The notes under the pieces: model-generated
The model's input: only the letters and a program-made list of their open reading frames with translations
Told to the model about the DNA's origin: nothing
The model's database searches: none
NCBI RefSeq assembly: GCF_016650695.1
Contig: NZ_JAEKFH010000003.1
Span: 1,632,001-1,696,000 of the forward strand
Origin: Pseudomonas sp. TH41
Lineage (GTDB): Bacteria > Pseudomonadota > Gammaproteobacteria > Pseudomonadales > Pseudomonadaceae
Length of the DNA stretch: 64,000 nt
Direction: 5' to 3'
Position numbers and translations under genes: made by a program
Part shown: positions 48,631 to 58,773 of the stretch, piece after piece
Layout of the letters: each line of letters opens with the position of its first letter
Numbering within the stretch: position 1 is the first letter of the stretch

Positions 48631-51276
48631 ATGCAAGACCTCGATCCCGTCGAAACCCAGGAATGGCTGGACGCCCTGGAATCGGTTCTCGACAAAGAAG
48701 GCGAAGACCGCGCTCACTATCTGATGACCCGTATGGGCGAACTCGCAACCCGCAGCGGTTCGCAATTGCCTTACGCCATCACCACGCCATACCGCAACAC
48801 CATCCCCGTTACCCACGAAGCACGCATGCCTGGCGACCTGTTCATGGAACGCCGCATTCGCTCGTTGGTACGCTGGAACGCGATGGCCATGGTGATGCGT
48901 ACGAACCTGAAAGATTCTGACCTGGGCGGTCACATCTCCAGCTTCGCCTCCAGCGCAACGCTGTATGACATCGGCTTCAACTATTTCTTCCAGGCCCCGA
49001 CCAACGAACACGGCGGCGACCTGATTTACTTCCAGGGCCACACCTCGCCAGGCGTTTACGCCCGTGCGTTCATGGAAGGTCGCATCACCGAAGACCAGAT
49101 GAACAACTTCCGCCAGGAAGTCGACGGCCAGGGCCTTTCGTCCTACCCGCACCCATGGCTGATGCCTGACTTCTGGCAGTTCCCGACCGTATCCATGGGT
49201 CTGGGCCCGATCCAGGCGATCTACCAGGCACGCTTCATGAAGTACCTGGAAGCCCGTGGCTTCATTCCTGAAGGCAAGCAAAAAGTCTGGTGTTTCCTGG
49301 GCGATGGCGAGTGCGACGAGCCGGAATCCCTGGGCGCCATCTCGTTGGCTGGCCGCGAGAAGCTGGACAACCTGATCTTCGTGATCAACTGCAACCTGCA
49401 GCGCCTCGATGGCCCGGTTCGCGGCAACGGCAAGATCATCCAGGAACTCGAAGGCGTGTTCCGCGGTGCTCAGTGGAACGTGACCAAAGTCATCTGGGGC
49501 CGTTTCTGGGACCCACTGCTGGCCAAAGACGTCGACGGTATCCTGCAACGTCGCATGGACGAAGTCATCGACGGCGAGTACCAGAACTACAAAGCCAAAG
49601 ACGGCGCGTTCGTGCGTGAACACTTCTTCAACTCGCCAGAACTCAAGGCGATGGTTGCTGATCTGTCCGACGACGAGATCTGGAAGCTCAACCGTGGTGG
49701 TCACGACCCGTACAAGGTCTATGCGGCCTATCACGAAGCGGTCAACCACAAAGAACAACCGACCGTCATCCTGGCCAAGACCATCAAAGGTTATGGCACC
49801 GGTGCCGGCGAAGCGAAGAACACTGCGCACAACACCAAGAAAGTTGATGTTGAAAGCCTGAAGCTGTTCCGCGATCGTTTCGATATTCCAGTCAGAGACG
49901 AAGAGCTGGAAAACCTGCCGTTCTTCAAACCAGAGCCAAACAGCGCCGAAGCCCGCTACCTGAGCGAGCGTCGTACTGCACTGGGCGGTTTCGTGCCACA
50001 GCGCCGCGCGCAGAGCTTCAGCGTGCCGACACCGTCGCTCGATACCCTCAAGGCCATTCTTGATGGTTCGGGCGACCGTGAAATTTCCACCACCATGGCC
50101 TTCGTGCGGATCCTCGCGCAGCTGGTCAAGGACAAGGAAATCGGCTCGCGTATCGTTCCGATCATTCCGGACGAAGCCCGTACCTTTGGTATGGAAGGCA
50201 TGTTCCGTCAGTTGGGCATCTACTCGTCCGTCGGCCAGCTCTACGAGCCAGTCGATAAAGACCAGGTGATGTTCTACAAAGAAGACAAGAAGGGCCAGAT
50301 CCTCGAAGAAGGCATCAACGAAGCGGGCGCCATGAGCTCCTTCATCGCTGCCGGTACTTCGTACTCCAGCCACAACCAGCCAATGCTGCCGTTCTACATC
50401 TTCTATTCGATGTTCGGCTTCCAGCGTATCGGCGACCTCGCCTGGGCCGCTGGCGACAGCCGTACCCGTGGCTTCCTGATCGGCGGCACCGCCGGCCGGA
50501 CCACGCTGAACGGCGAAGGCCTGCAACACGAAGACGGTCACAGCCACATCCTGGCTGCCACCATCCCGAACTGCCGCACCTTTGATCCAACCTACGGCTA
50601 TGAGCTGGCGGTGATCATCCAGGACGGCATGAAGAAGATGACCGAAGAGCAACAGGACGTTTTCTACTACATCACCGTGATGAACGAATCCTACCAGCAG
50701 CCAGCCATGCCGGCCGGTGTCGAGGAAGGCATCATCAAGGGCATGTACCTGCTCGAAGAAGACACCCGCGAAGCGGCGCACCACGTTCAGCTGATGGGCT
50801 CCGGCACCATCCTGCGTGAAGTCCGTGAAGCGGCGAAGATTCTGCGTGAAGAGTTCAACGTCGGCGCTGACGTATGGAGCGTTACCAGCTTCAACGAACT
50901 GCGTCGCGATGGCCTGGCCGTCGAGCGCAGCAACCGTCTGCACCCGGGCCAGAAGCCTAAACTGAGCTACGTCGAAGAATGCCTGAACGGCCGTAAAGGT
51001 CCGGTCATCGCGTCTACCGACTACATGAAGCTGTTCGCTGAGCAAATTCGTCAGTGGGTCCCGTCCAAGGAATTCAAAGTCCTGGGCACCGACGGTTTCG
51101 GCCGCAGTGACAGCCGTAAGAAGCTGCGTCACTTCTTCGAAGTCGACCGTCATTTCGTGGTGTTGGCAGCCCTGGAAGCCTTGGCTGACCGTGGTGACAT
51201 CGAACCTAAGGTGGTGTCTGAAGCCATCGCCAAGTTCGGGATCAACCCGGAAAAACGCAACCCACTGGACTGCTGA
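48631..51276 (+). CDS. aceE: Pyruvate dehydrogenase E1 component
   Basis: 881 residues, homodimeric E1 that decarboxylates pyruvate and acetylates the E2 lipoyl groups. The thiamin-diphosphate motif is GDGECDEPESLGAISLAGREKLDNLIFVINCN (GDG at 224-226). It is followed 12 bp later by aceF. The start MQDLDPVETQEWLDALESV agrees with the family. There is a GAGCAAGCC upstream, and the twin palindromes lie about 110-175 bp before it. Confidence 0.97.
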   Translation: MQDLDPVETQEWLDALESVLDKEGEDRAHYLMTRMGELATRSGSQLPYAITTPYRNTIPVTHEARMPGDLFMERRIRSLVRWNAMAMVMRTNLKDSDLGGHISSFASSATLYDIGFNYFFQAPTNEHGGDLIYFQGHTSPGVYARAFMEGRITEDQMNNFRQEVDGQGLSSYPHPWLMPDFWQFPTVSMGLGPIQAIYQARFMKYLEARGFIPEGKQKVWCFLGDGECDEPESLGAISLAGREKLDNLIFVINCNLQRLDGPVRGNGKIIQELEGVFRGAQWNVTKVIWGRFWDPLLAKDVDGILQRRMDEVIDGEYQNYKAKDGAFVREHFFNSPELKAMVADLSDDEIWKLNRGGHDPYKVYAAYHEAVNHKEQPTVILAKTIKGYGTGAGEAKNTAHNTKKVDVESLKLFRDRFDIPVRDEELENLPFFKPEPNSAEARYLSERRTALGGFVPQRRAQSFSVPTPSLDTLKAILDGSGDREISTTMAFVRILAQLVKDKEIGSRIVPIIPDEARTFGMEGMFRQLGIYSSVGQLYEPVDKDQVMFYKEDKKGQILEEGINEAGAMSSFIAAGTSYSSHNQPMLPFYIFYSMFGFQRIGDLAWAAGDSRTRGFLIGGTAGRTTLNGEGLQHEDGHSHILAATIPNCRTFDPTYGYELAVIIQDGMKKMTEEQQDVFYYITVMNESYQQPAMPAGVEEGIIKGMYLLEEDTREAAHHVQLMGSGTILREVREAAKILREEFNVGADVWSVTSFNELRRDGLAVERSNRLHPGQKPKLSYVEECLNGRKGPVIASTDYMKLFAEQIRQWVPSKEFKVLGTDGFGRSDSRKKLRHFFEVDRHFVVLAALEALADRGDIEPKVVSEAIAKFGINPEKRNPLDC

Positions 51277-51287
51277 GGAGACACTCT

Positions 51288-53261
51288 GTGAGCGAACTCA
51301 TTCGCGTACCTGACATCGGCAGCGGTGAAGGTGAAGTAATTGAACTGTTTGTGAAGGTCGGCGACCGTATCGAAGCCGACCAGAGCATCCTGACGCTTGA
51401 GTCGGACAAGGCGAGCATGGAAATCCCTGCGCCCAAGGCCGGCATCGTCAAAAGCCTGAAAGTAAAAATCGGCGATCGCTTGAAAGAAGGCGACGAACTG
51501 CTGGAGCTGGAAGTCGAAGGTGCCGCTGCTGCGGCCCCTGCGGCTGCAGCTGCCGCTGCGCCGGCTGCCAAAGCTGAAGCGAAACCGGCTGCTGCTCCTG
51601 CCGCCGCCGCGGCTCCAGCCCCAGCTGCCGCGCCCGCTGCCGCTTCGGTTCAGCAAGTGCACGTGCCGGACATCGGTTCGTCGGGCAAGGCCCAGATCAT
51701 CGAGATCCAGGTCAAGGTCGGCGACACCGTCGAGGCTGATCAATCGCTGATCACCCTGGAATCCGACAAGGCCAGCATGGAAATCCCTTCGCCTGCCGCT
51801 GGCGTGGTCAAGGCCATCAGCGTCAAGCTCAACGACGAAGTCGGCACCGGCGACCTGATCCTGGATCTGGAAGTGGCAGGTGCTGCGGCACCGGCTGCGG
51901 CCGCGCCAGCCCAGGCTGCTGCACCTGCCGCCGCTGCTCCGGCACCCGCCGCTGCGGCTCCGGCTGCACCGGTTGCCGACAGCGTTCAGGACATTCACGT
52001 CCCGGACATCGGCTCGTCGGGCAAGGCCAAGATCATCGAAGTCCTGGTCAAGGCCGGCGACACCGTTGAAGCCGACCAGTCGCTGATCACCCTGGAATCC
52101 GACAAGGCGAGCATGGAAATTCCATCGCCTGCCGCTGGTGTGGTGGAAAGCGTTTCCGTCAAGCTGGATGACGAAGTCGGCACCGGCGACCTGATCCTCA
52201 AGCTGAAAGTCAAAGGCGCTGCACCCGCTGCTGCTGCTCCGGCTCCGGCCGCTGCTGCACCGAGCGCTCCTGCCCCAGCCGCTGCGGCGCCTGCTGCTCC
52301 GGCAGCTGCTGCACCTGCCGCTGCGCCGGCCAAGCCGGGCGCCAAGGTTCACGCTGGCCCGGCTGTACGCCAACTGGCCCGTGAATTCGGCGTCGAACTG
52401 AACGCCGTCGGCGCCAGTGGCCCGCACGGTCGCATCCTCAAAGAAGACGTGCAGGTTTACGTCAAAGCCATGATGCAGAAGGCCAAGGAAGCACCGGCCG
52501 CTGCTGCTGGCGCAACCGGTGGCGCGGGCATTCCGCCGATTCCGGTCGTGGACTTCAGCCGCTTCGGTGAAACCGAAGAAGTGCCGATGACTCGCCTGAT
52601 GCAAATCGGCGCGTCGAGCCTGCATCGCAGCTGGTTGAACATTCCGCACGTGACTCAGTTCGATTCGGCTGATATCACCGAGCTGGAAGCGTTCCGTATC
52701 GCTCAGAAAGCCGTTGCAGAGAAGGCTGGCGTCAAGCTGACCATCCTGCCGCTGCTGCTCAAATCCTGCGCGCACCTGCTCAAGGAACTGCCGGACTTCA
52801 ACAGTTCGTTGGCTCCAAGCGGTAAAGCGATCATCCGCAAGAAGTACGTGAACATCGGCTTCGCGGTCGACACCCCTGAAGGCCTGCTGGTACCGGTCAT
52901 CAAGAACGTCGATCAGAAGAGCCTGTTGCAACTGGCAGCCGAAGCCGCCGCACTGGCTGCCAAAGCCCGCGACAAAAAGCTCACTGCCGACGACATGCAA
53001 GGCGCCTGCTTCACCATTTCCAGCCTCGGTCACATTGGCGGCACCGGCTTCACGCCGATCGTCAACGCGCCGGAAGTGGCGATTCTGGGTGTTTCCAAGG
53101 CAACCATCCAGCCAGTCTGGGACGGCAAAGCCTTCCAGCCGAAACTGATGCTGCCGCTGTCGCTGTCCTACGATCACCGTGTGATCAACGGCGCCGCTGC
53201 TGCACGCTTCACCAAACGTCTGAGCGACCTGCTGGCGGACATCCGCACCATCCTGCTGTAA
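51288..53261 (+). CDS. aceF: Pyruvate dehydrogenase E2, dihydrolipoamide acetyltransferase
   Basis: 657 residues. Three lipoyl domains, each with the DKASMEIP lysine (Lys41, Lys161, Lys273), are joined by Ala/Pro-rich linkers. A peripheral-subunit-binding domain (VHAGPAVRQLAREFGVELNAVGASG, about 354-390) and the catalytic core follow. The catalytic motif reads YDHRVINGAAA: His630 with Asn634, where many E2 enzymes have Asp. The same Asn is known from Azotobacter vinelandii E2p, so it is family-typical. It is cotranscribed with aceE and ends at two hairpins. Confidence 0.97.
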   Translation: MSELIRVPDIGSGEGEVIELFVKVGDRIEADQSILTLESDKASMEIPAPKAGIVKSLKVKIGDRLKEGDELLELEVEGAAAAAPAAAAAAAPAAKAEAKPAAAPAAAAAPAPAAAPAAASVQQVHVPDIGSSGKAQIIEIQVKVGDTVEADQSLITLESDKASMEIPSPAAGVVKAISVKLNDEVGTGDLILDLEVAGAAAPAAAAPAQAAAPAAAAPAPAAAAPAAPVADSVQDIHVPDIGSSGKAKIIEVLVKAGDTVEADQSLITLESDKASMEIPSPAAGVVESVSVKLDDEVGTGDLILKLKVKGAAPAAAAPAPAAAAPSAPAPAAAAPAAPAAAAPAAAPAKPGAKVHAGPAVRQLAREFGVELNAVGASGPHGRILKEDVQVYVKAMMQKAKEAPAAAAGATGGAGIPPIPVVDFSRFGETEEVPMTRLMQIGASSLHRSWLNIPHVTQFDSADITELEAFRIAQKAVAEKAGVKLTILPLLLKSCAHLLKELPDFNSSLAPSGKAIIRKKYVNIGFAVDTPEGLLVPVIKNVDQKSLLQLAAEAAALAAKARDKKLTADDMQGACFTISSLGHIGGTGFTPIVNAPEVAILGVSKATIQPVWDGKAFQPKLMLPLSLSYDHRVINGAAAARFTKRLSDLLADIRTILL

Positions 53262-53269
53262 CACCGGCC

Positions 53270-53291
53270 GGCCCTCCTTCACCGGAGGGCC
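53270..53291 (+). terminator. Hairpin after aceF
   Basis: GGCCCTCC, 6-nt loop, GGAGGGCC: strong stem 9 bp after the aceF stop, without a T tract. Possibly protects the mRNA end; the true terminator is next. Confidence 0.5.
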
Positions 53292-53332
53292 AGCTGCGTT
53301 TCATGTTTCCGAGCGCCACGCTCGTACCTCAA

Positions 53333-53359
53333 CCCCGCCCATTTGGCGGGGCTTTTTTT
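53333..53359 (+). terminator. Intrinsic terminator of aceEF
   Basis: CCCCGCC, 5-nt loop, GGCGGGG then C and seven T's. A classic intrinsic terminator 72 bp after the aceF stop. Confidence 0.9.
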
Positions 53360-53517
53360 GCCTTGCGCAAACGTCTTCCTACATCCGTGGCTTATATCGG
53401 CCACAACTCGAGTCGGCTTCAACCCGGTATTTTTCACTAACCAATAACTAAGCTTATTCAACTGATCCACCTATAACTTTTGGCAAAAGCGCCATCGCTT
53501 AGTTAGTTTTACTTCGA

Positions 53518-54924
53518 ATGGATTCGAATATGTTAAAGCCCACCGTCGGCCCGATTATTGGCCACACCACAACTAACCACGCACGTATTTTTTTGCGCGG
53601 CGAATTACAAAACAACGCGTTAGTATTTGCTGGCATTCGTTATCGACGGCTCGGTGACGAGCGCTGGTCAAAAGGCACTTTCGCAAAATTGACCCCCTTG
53701 CGCGACATGGCCGATGTCATTGCACTCAACGATCTTGCCGCCGGCACCGAGTACGAATATCAGGCGGGCTGGTTCAGCCCCATGAGCCCGGTGCACACCG
53801 TGGAGACGGTCCAGGAACTGCCGCTGCAATGGCCGCGGGAGATTTACCGCGTGCGCACACCGTCCCACACTGTCACGACGCCACGGGCGTACATCGTCGG
53901 GTCATGCCGTTACCTGCGGATGACGCTGGGCATGCCTTCGGCCTCCCATCTGGGCGACCGGATTTTTGCCTCGATCACGAAGCTGGCGCAGCACGCCGCC
54001 CCACCCATTAGCGCGTTGTTGATGACCGGCGATCAAGTCTATGTCGATGACCTGAACATCATTGCCCCCGACCGAAAACTCAAGGAGATACTCCGCAAGT
54101 ACCGCGCGGCTTTTTCCCAGCCCAACATTAAAACGTTAATGTCCAGCGTACCGACTTACATGATCCTCGACGACCATGAAATCGAAGACAACTGGCCAGC
54201 CAACAAAAGCAACGACGATGACTATTTATATAAGAACGCCATCGCTGCTTATGAGTTATACCAAGCCAGCCACAGCCCGGCGCACGAGTTTCTGGCCAAC
54301 TGGCAACCCGATCAACGCCTGAAACGATATTGGTATCAGTTCACCGAAGGCGATCTCGAATGGTTTGTCACCGACAGCCGGACCCGACGCAATCTGTCGG
54401 CCGATGATCGACGCATTCTCGATGCAGAGCAGGAACAGGCCTTATGCAATTGGCTGATCCACAGCCCGGCCAGAGTTAAATTCGTGGTCACCAGCGTGAT
54501 GTTCTACCCCGACCGCAAAACGCTGGGCGATGACGCCTGGAAAGCCTTTCCGGAACAACGCCTACGGTTGCTGGAGACGATTCGTACGCACCGCATCAAG
54601 AACGTCGTCTTCATTTCCGGCGATGTCCACGGCTCGCTGACCAGTCGACTGACCCACAGCGACGACCCGGATTTCGAGGTGCACACCATCGTTTCGTCAC
54701 CTCTGTGCAATAGCAAACTGCTGCCGTATGCCAAGGCCTCCACGTTCATCCTGGATCAACCCTTGGCCCGGACAGCCGCAGGTGACTACCGGCACGAATT
54801 GACCAGCGAGGTGATCAGCCAGGACAACTTTGCGCATTTGATCGTGGATTCGGAACAGATTCGCGTCAGTTACCACGACCGGGATGGCAATCAGCTGCAA
54901 TCGACACACATAAAATTGCGTTGA
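53518..54924 (+). CDS. PhoD-like metallophosphoesterase (alkaline phosphatase D family)
   Basis: 468 residues. PhoD signature motifs are visible: GSCRY for the first, LLMTGDQVYVDD (metal Asp), YMILDDHEIEDNW, and VVFISGDVHGS near the end. The N-terminal Fn3-like part (TNHARIFLRGELQ..., ...YEYQAGW) is typical. No signal peptide or Tat motif is seen, so it is probably cytoplasmic, unlike classical secreted PhoD. It stands between aceF and dipA, which are adjacent in my recollection of P. aeruginosa, so it is probably an accessory insertion. Leader and first codons are more AT-rich than neighbours. An alternative ATG is four codons downstream. Confidence 0.82.
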   Translation: MDSNMLKPTVGPIIGHTTTNHARIFLRGELQNNALVFAGIRYRRLGDERWSKGTFAKLTPLRDMADVIALNDLAAGTEYEYQAGWFSPMSPVHTVETVQELPLQWPREIYRVRTPSHTVTTPRAYIVGSCRYLRMTLGMPSASHLGDRIFASITKLAQHAAPPISALLMTGDQVYVDDLNIIAPDRKLKEILRKYRAAFSQPNIKTLMSSVPTYMILDDHEIEDNWPANKSNDDDYLYKNAIAAYELYQASHSPAHEFLANWQPDQRLKRYWYQFTEGDLEWFVTDSRTRRNLSADDRRILDAEQEQALCNWLIHSPARVKFVVTSVMFYPDRKTLGDDAWKAFPEQRLRLLETIRTHRIKNVVFISGDVHGSLTSRLTHSDDPDFEVHTIVSSPLCNSKLLPYAKASTFILDQPLARTAAGDYRHELTSEVISQDNFAHLIVDSEQIRVSYHDRDGNQLQSTHIKLR

Positions 54925-54926
54925 AC

Positions 54927-55026
54927 TGTAGGAGCGAGCTTGCTCGCGATGGACTTGAGAGCAACGCGTTTATTCAGGAGGAACGCGTTATCGTTAACGT
55001 CCATCGCGAGCAAGCTCGCTCCTACA
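54927..55026. repeat. Palindromic repeat pair (TGTAGGAGCGAGCTTGCTCGCGATG type)
   Basis: Inverted arms of 25 nt enclose a smaller inverted pair (AACGCGTT...AACGCGTT). It is followed immediately by AGGCTGCGATCTTTTT, the end of the other repeat type, between the phosphatase gene and dipA. Confidence 0.85.
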
Positions 55027-55224
55027 AGGCTGCGATCTTTTTGCTCGAAAACGGTCTTTTGGCCGCTAATTGAAGAAATCTCTTTCCCTGCCGACATATT
55101 CTTATAGCACTTGGCCTTCATGTCTCTTGTCAGTCGGTGCCGCAATGATGCAACCTTGCCGCAGACAACAGTAAAGAGGGCGAGAGCCCGGCGCGATCAG
55201 CATTTTCGAAGCGAGTTTCCCTCA

Positions 55225-57918
55225 ATGAAAAGCCAACCCGATGCCGCCAGCCGTATGGTGGCCGAGGTAGTGACGCAGTTGCCTGTGCCCTCGCGGCTCG
55301 GCATGCTGCGTTTCGAACGGCTGAATGAGGCGAGCTGGGCGTTGCTGTTTCTCGATCCCAATTGCGAGCGAGCGTTTGGTCTGCCGGCCGTGGAGCTTTG
55401 TGCCCTGGTCGATTCACCCTACGCCAGCCTAATGGAGCCCGAAGCGCGCTATCAACTGCACGACGCGATTCAGCAACAACTCAGCAACAGCCCGCATTAC
55501 CTGATCCGCTACAACCTGCACACCGCCAAAGGCTCCCTGAACCTGCTCGAACTGGGCGAAGCCTACCGGCAACACAATCGGCACTTGTTGCGCGGCTACC
55601 TGATGGTCGTGGACCGATTGTTCGAAGGCGAACAACTGCTGCCGACGCAGGACCTGGAAACCCAGAACTCGCGCCTGCAAATCGCTCTGGAACTCAATCA
55701 ACGCGCCCAGCAGGAACAGCTGTTGCACCTGGATCGGGTGCGTGCCCAGCAGGATTTGATCCTGTTGCTGACCCGCCAGCGCTACAGCACCAACAATTCC
55801 CTGCAAGAAGCCGCCGAGCTGATCACCCGCAGCGCCTGTAACATCTACGCAATCGACAGCGCCAGCCTGTGGAACCTCGAAGGCTCAATGCTGGTGCCGA
55901 TTTCGGCTTATCACCGCAGCAGCCGGGAAAATGTACTGCCGGCGCCCATCGACGTCAGCGGTTTCCCCGATTACCTCGACGCCTTGCACACCGGTCGCGC
56001 CATTGACGCCCACAACGTCATGCGCGATCCGCGCACCCGGGAAATGGCCGCGAGCCTGCGCCAGCGCGACATAAACGCCCTGCTCGACGCCAGTATCCGG
56101 GTCGACGGCCAAGTGGTCGGCGTGCTCTGCCTGGAACAGACCGGCACGACACGCGCCTGGCAATCGGATGAAATCGCCTTTGCGGGCGAGCTGGCGGATC
56201 AGTTCGCCCAAGTCATCAACAACCATAACCGTCGCACCGCTACCAGCGCCCTGCACCTGTTCCAGCGTGCAGTGGAGCAAAGCGCCAACGCCTTTCTACT
56301 GGTCAATTGCGACGGCGTGGTGGAGTACGTCAACCCGAGCTTCACCGCGATCACCCAGTACACCACCGAAGAAGTCCACGGCCAGCGGCTGTCGGAACTG
56401 CCGGCCCTGGAAAACCTCAGCGAACTGTTGTTCGACGCGCCCTCGGCGCTGGCCAAGAGCAATAGTTGGCAGGGCGAATTCAAGAGCCGTCGCAAAAACC
56501 TCGAACCCTACTGGGGTCAGTTGTCGATTTCCAAGGTCTACGGTGACAACCGCGAACTGACCCATTACATCGGCATCTACGAAGACATCACCCAGACCAA
56601 GCTCGCCCAGCAACGCATCGAGCGCCTGGCCTACACCGACAACCTGACCAACCTCGGCAATCGCCCGGCGTTCATCCGCAACCTCGACGAACGCTTCGCC
56701 CGAGACAGCGATACGCCGATCAGCCTGCTGCTGGTGGACATCGACAACTTCAAGCGGATCAACGACAGCCTCGGCCACCAGACCGGCGACAAACTGCTGA
56801 TCAGCCTGGCCAGACGCCTGCGCAACAGCCTGATCCCGAGCGGCAGCCTGGCGCGCTTCGCCAGTAACGAGTTTGCGGTGCTGCTGGACAACACCGACCT
56901 GCACACGGGCCAACAAGTCGCCAACCAGCTGCTGATGACCCTCGATAAACCGATGTTCGTCGACAACCAGCTGATCAGCGTCACCGGCTCGGTGGGCGTG
57001 GCCTCTGCGCCGTTGCATGGCCGCGATCCGCAAACCCTGATGCGTAACGCCGGGCTCGCGCTGCACAAGGCCAAGGCCAACGGCAAACATCAGGTTCAGG
57101 TGTTCACCGAGGCACTGAATGCCGAGGCCAGCTACAAACTGTTCGTCGAGAACAACCTGCGCCGCGCCCTGACCCAGAACGAGCTGGACGTGTTCTATCA
57201 GCCCAAGCTGTGCCTGCGCAGCGGCCGTTTGCTGGGCATGGAAGCGCTGCTGCGCTGGAACCATCCGGAAAAAGGCATGATTCGCCCGGACCAGTTCATC
57301 AGCGTCGCCGAAGAAACCGGCCTGATTATTCCGATTGGCAAGTGGGTCGCCCGCCAAGCCTGCCGCATGAGCAAAGACCTCACCGCCGCTGGCCTGGGCA
57401 ACCTGCAAGTGGCGATCAACCTGTCGCCCAAACAGTTCTCCGACCCGGACCTGGTGTCGTCGATTGCCAACATCCTCAAGGAAGAAGCACTGCCAGCGAA
57501 CCTGCTGGAGCTGGAGCTGACCGAAGGCTTGCTGCTGGAAGCCACCGAAGACACTCATTTGCAGCTCGACCAGCTCAAACGCCTGGGCCTGACCCTGGCC
57601 ATGGACGACTTCGGCACCGGCTACTCGTCGCTGAGCTACTTGAAAAAATTTCCGATCGACATCATCAAGATCGATCGAAGCTTCATCCACGAAATCCCGG
57701 ACAACCAGGACGACATGGAAATCACCTCGGCGGTGATCGCCATGGCCCACAACCTGAAACTCAAGGTCGTGGCTGAAGGCATCGAGACGGCCGAACAGCT
57801 GGCCTTCCTGCGTCGTCACCGCTGCGATGTCGGCCAGGGTTATCTGTTTGACCGACCGATTCCTGGCTCCGAGCTGATCGAAAAGCTCAAACGCTACCCG
57901 CGCGGCCCAATCGCCTGA
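55225..57918 (+). CDS. dipA: Cyclic-di-GMP phosphodiesterase DipA-like (GAF-PAS-GGDEF-EAL)
   Basis: 897 residues from ATG at 55225. Domains in order: an N-terminal PAS-like region (about 30-150), a coiled region with NSRLQIALELNQRAQQEQL, GAF (about 215-365), PAS (about 375-485), a degenerate GGDEF domain and EAL. The GGDEF motif reads ASNEF (546-550), so cyclase activity is not expected; EAL is intact (EALLRWNHPE at 673, DDFGTGYSSL, KIDRSF, VVAEGIETAEQ). It should lower c-di-GMP; in P. aeruginosa DipA controls biofilm dispersal. The long frame starts at 55111 but lacks a family-like N-terminus there. Confidence 0.92.
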   Translation: MKSQPDAASRMVAEVVTQLPVPSRLGMLRFERLNEASWALLFLDPNCERAFGLPAVELCALVDSPYASLMEPEARYQLHDAIQQQLSNSPHYLIRYNLHTAKGSLNLLELGEAYRQHNRHLLRGYLMVVDRLFEGEQLLPTQDLETQNSRLQIALELNQRAQQEQLLHLDRVRAQQDLILLLTRQRYSTNNSLQEAAELITRSACNIYAIDSASLWNLEGSMLVPISAYHRSSRENVLPAPIDVSGFPDYLDALHTGRAIDAHNVMRDPRTREMAASLRQRDINALLDASIRVDGQVVGVLCLEQTGTTRAWQSDEIAFAGELADQFAQVINNHNRRTATSALHLFQRAVEQSANAFLLVNCDGVVEYVNPSFTAITQYTTEEVHGQRLSELPALENLSELLFDAPSALAKSNSWQGEFKSRRKNLEPYWGQLSISKVYGDNRELTHYIGIYEDITQTKLAQQRIERLAYTDNLTNLGNRPAFIRNLDERFARDSDTPISLLLVDIDNFKRINDSLGHQTGDKLLISLARRLRNSLIPSGSLARFASNEFAVLLDNTDLHTGQQVANQLLMTLDKPMFVDNQLISVTGSVGVASAPLHGRDPQTLMRNAGLALHKAKANGKHQVQVFTEALNAEASYKLFVENNLRRALTQNELDVFYQPKLCLRSGRLLGMEALLRWNHPEKGMIRPDQFISVAEETGLIIPIGKWVARQACRMSKDLTAAGLGNLQVAINLSPKQFSDPDLVSSIANILKEEALPANLLELELTEGLLLEATEDTHLQLDQLKRLGLTLAMDDFGTGYSSLSYLKKFPIDIIKIDRSFIHEIPDNQDDMEITSAVIAMAHNLKLKVVAEGIETAEQLAFLRRHRCDVGQGYLFDRPIPGSELIEKLKRYPRGPIA

Positions 57919-57942
57919 CAGTAAATCAAGTCACATACCCGA

Positions 57943-58032
57943 TGTGGGAGCGGGCTTGCTCGCGAAGGCGGTGTATCAGTCACCAATCATGTCATCTGAC
58001 ACACCGCCTTCGCGAGCAAGCCCGCTCCCACA
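57943..58032. repeat. Palindromic repeat pair (TGTGGGAGCGGGCTTGCTCGCGAA type)
   Basis: Inverted arms of about 35 nt (TGTGGGAGCGGGCTTGCTCG, then CGAAGGCGGTGT) between dipA and msrA, with a spacer of about 20 nt. Confidence 0.85.
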
Positions 58033-58114
58033 TTGGGTAGTGCGTAACCGGACGGCATTAGGCACACTTGCGGTCTGTGCAACTACATCCCCAACCTGAC
58101 TGAGAGGACTGATG

Positions 58115-58762
58115 ATGGTTCTGCGCTCGGAAATCCTGGTGAACAAAAACGTGCTCCCGACTAAAGAACAAGCTCTGCCTGGCCGTGAAACCCCAATGAC
58201 CGTGCCGGAAAAACACTTCGTCCACGACGCCCCGCTGCTGGGCCCGTTCGTCACTGACGTGGATTTCGCGATCTTCGGCCTGGGCTGCTTCTGGGGCGCG
58301 GAGCGCAAGTTCTGGCAGCGCGAAGGCGTGGTCAGTACGGCGGTGGGCTACGCCGGCGGCTTTACGCCAAACCCGACCTATGAAGAAGTCTGCTCCGGCC
58401 TGACTGGCCACAGCGAAGTGGTACTGGTGGTCTACGAGCCGGCAAAAGTCAGCTACGAAGCGCTGCTGAAGATGTTCTGGGAACTGCACAACCCGACTCA
58501 GGGCATGCGCCAGGGCAATGACATCGGCACGCAGTACCGCTCGGTGATCTATGCCACCAATCCGGCACAACTGGAAGCGGCCAAGGCCAGCGAGAAAGTA
58601 TTCCAGGCTGAGTTGACCAAGGCTGGTAAAGGCACCATCACCACCGAAATCGAAGAAGCACCGACGTTCTACTTCGCCGAGGCCTATCACCAGCAATACC
58701 TGGCGAAAAACCCTGAAGGGTATTGCGGGATTGGCGGTACTGGCGTGACTTGCCCAATCTAA
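58115..58762 (+). CDS. msrA: Peptide methionine sulfoxide reductase A
   Basis: 215 residues, reduces methionine-S-sulfoxide in damaged proteins. The catalytic motif is [14 protein letters not shown] with Cys58. Two start codons are adjacent (58112 and 58115); both follow GAGAGG at a usable distance. It stands alone between dipA and rlmJ. Confidence 0.95.
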   Translation: MVLRSEILVNKNVLPTKEQALPGRETPMTVPEKHFVHDAPLLGPFVTDVDFAIFGLGCFWGAERKFWQREGVVSTAVGYAGGFTPNPTYEEVCSGLTGHSEVVLVVYEPAKVSYEALLKMFWELHNPTQGMRQGNDIGTQYRSVIYATNPAQLEAAKASEKVFQAELTKAGKGTITTEIEEAPTFYFAEAYHQQYLAKNPEGYCGIGGTGVTCPI

Positions 58763-58773
58763 CCTCGAAAAGC

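Noticed and set aside
48472..51153. Long open frame of 893 codons antisense to aceE
   Set aside because: It mirrors aceE in a high-GC sequence and has no family-like sequence, ribosome-binding site or start context; aceE itself is certain.
52487..52520. Ala-rich stretches in aceF as a simple repeat
   Set aside because: These are the flexible linkers between E2 domains, expected in this enzyme.
51150..53282. Long open frame antisense to aceF
   Set aside because: It arises from the Ala/Pro-rich linkers of aceF, giving Ser/Gly/Arg-rich low-complexity protein.
53279..53470. 63-codon minus-strand frame after aceF
   Set aside because: It covers the terminator and hairpins of aceF, with no ribosome-binding site; spurious frames of this kind are common beside Pseudomonas repeats.
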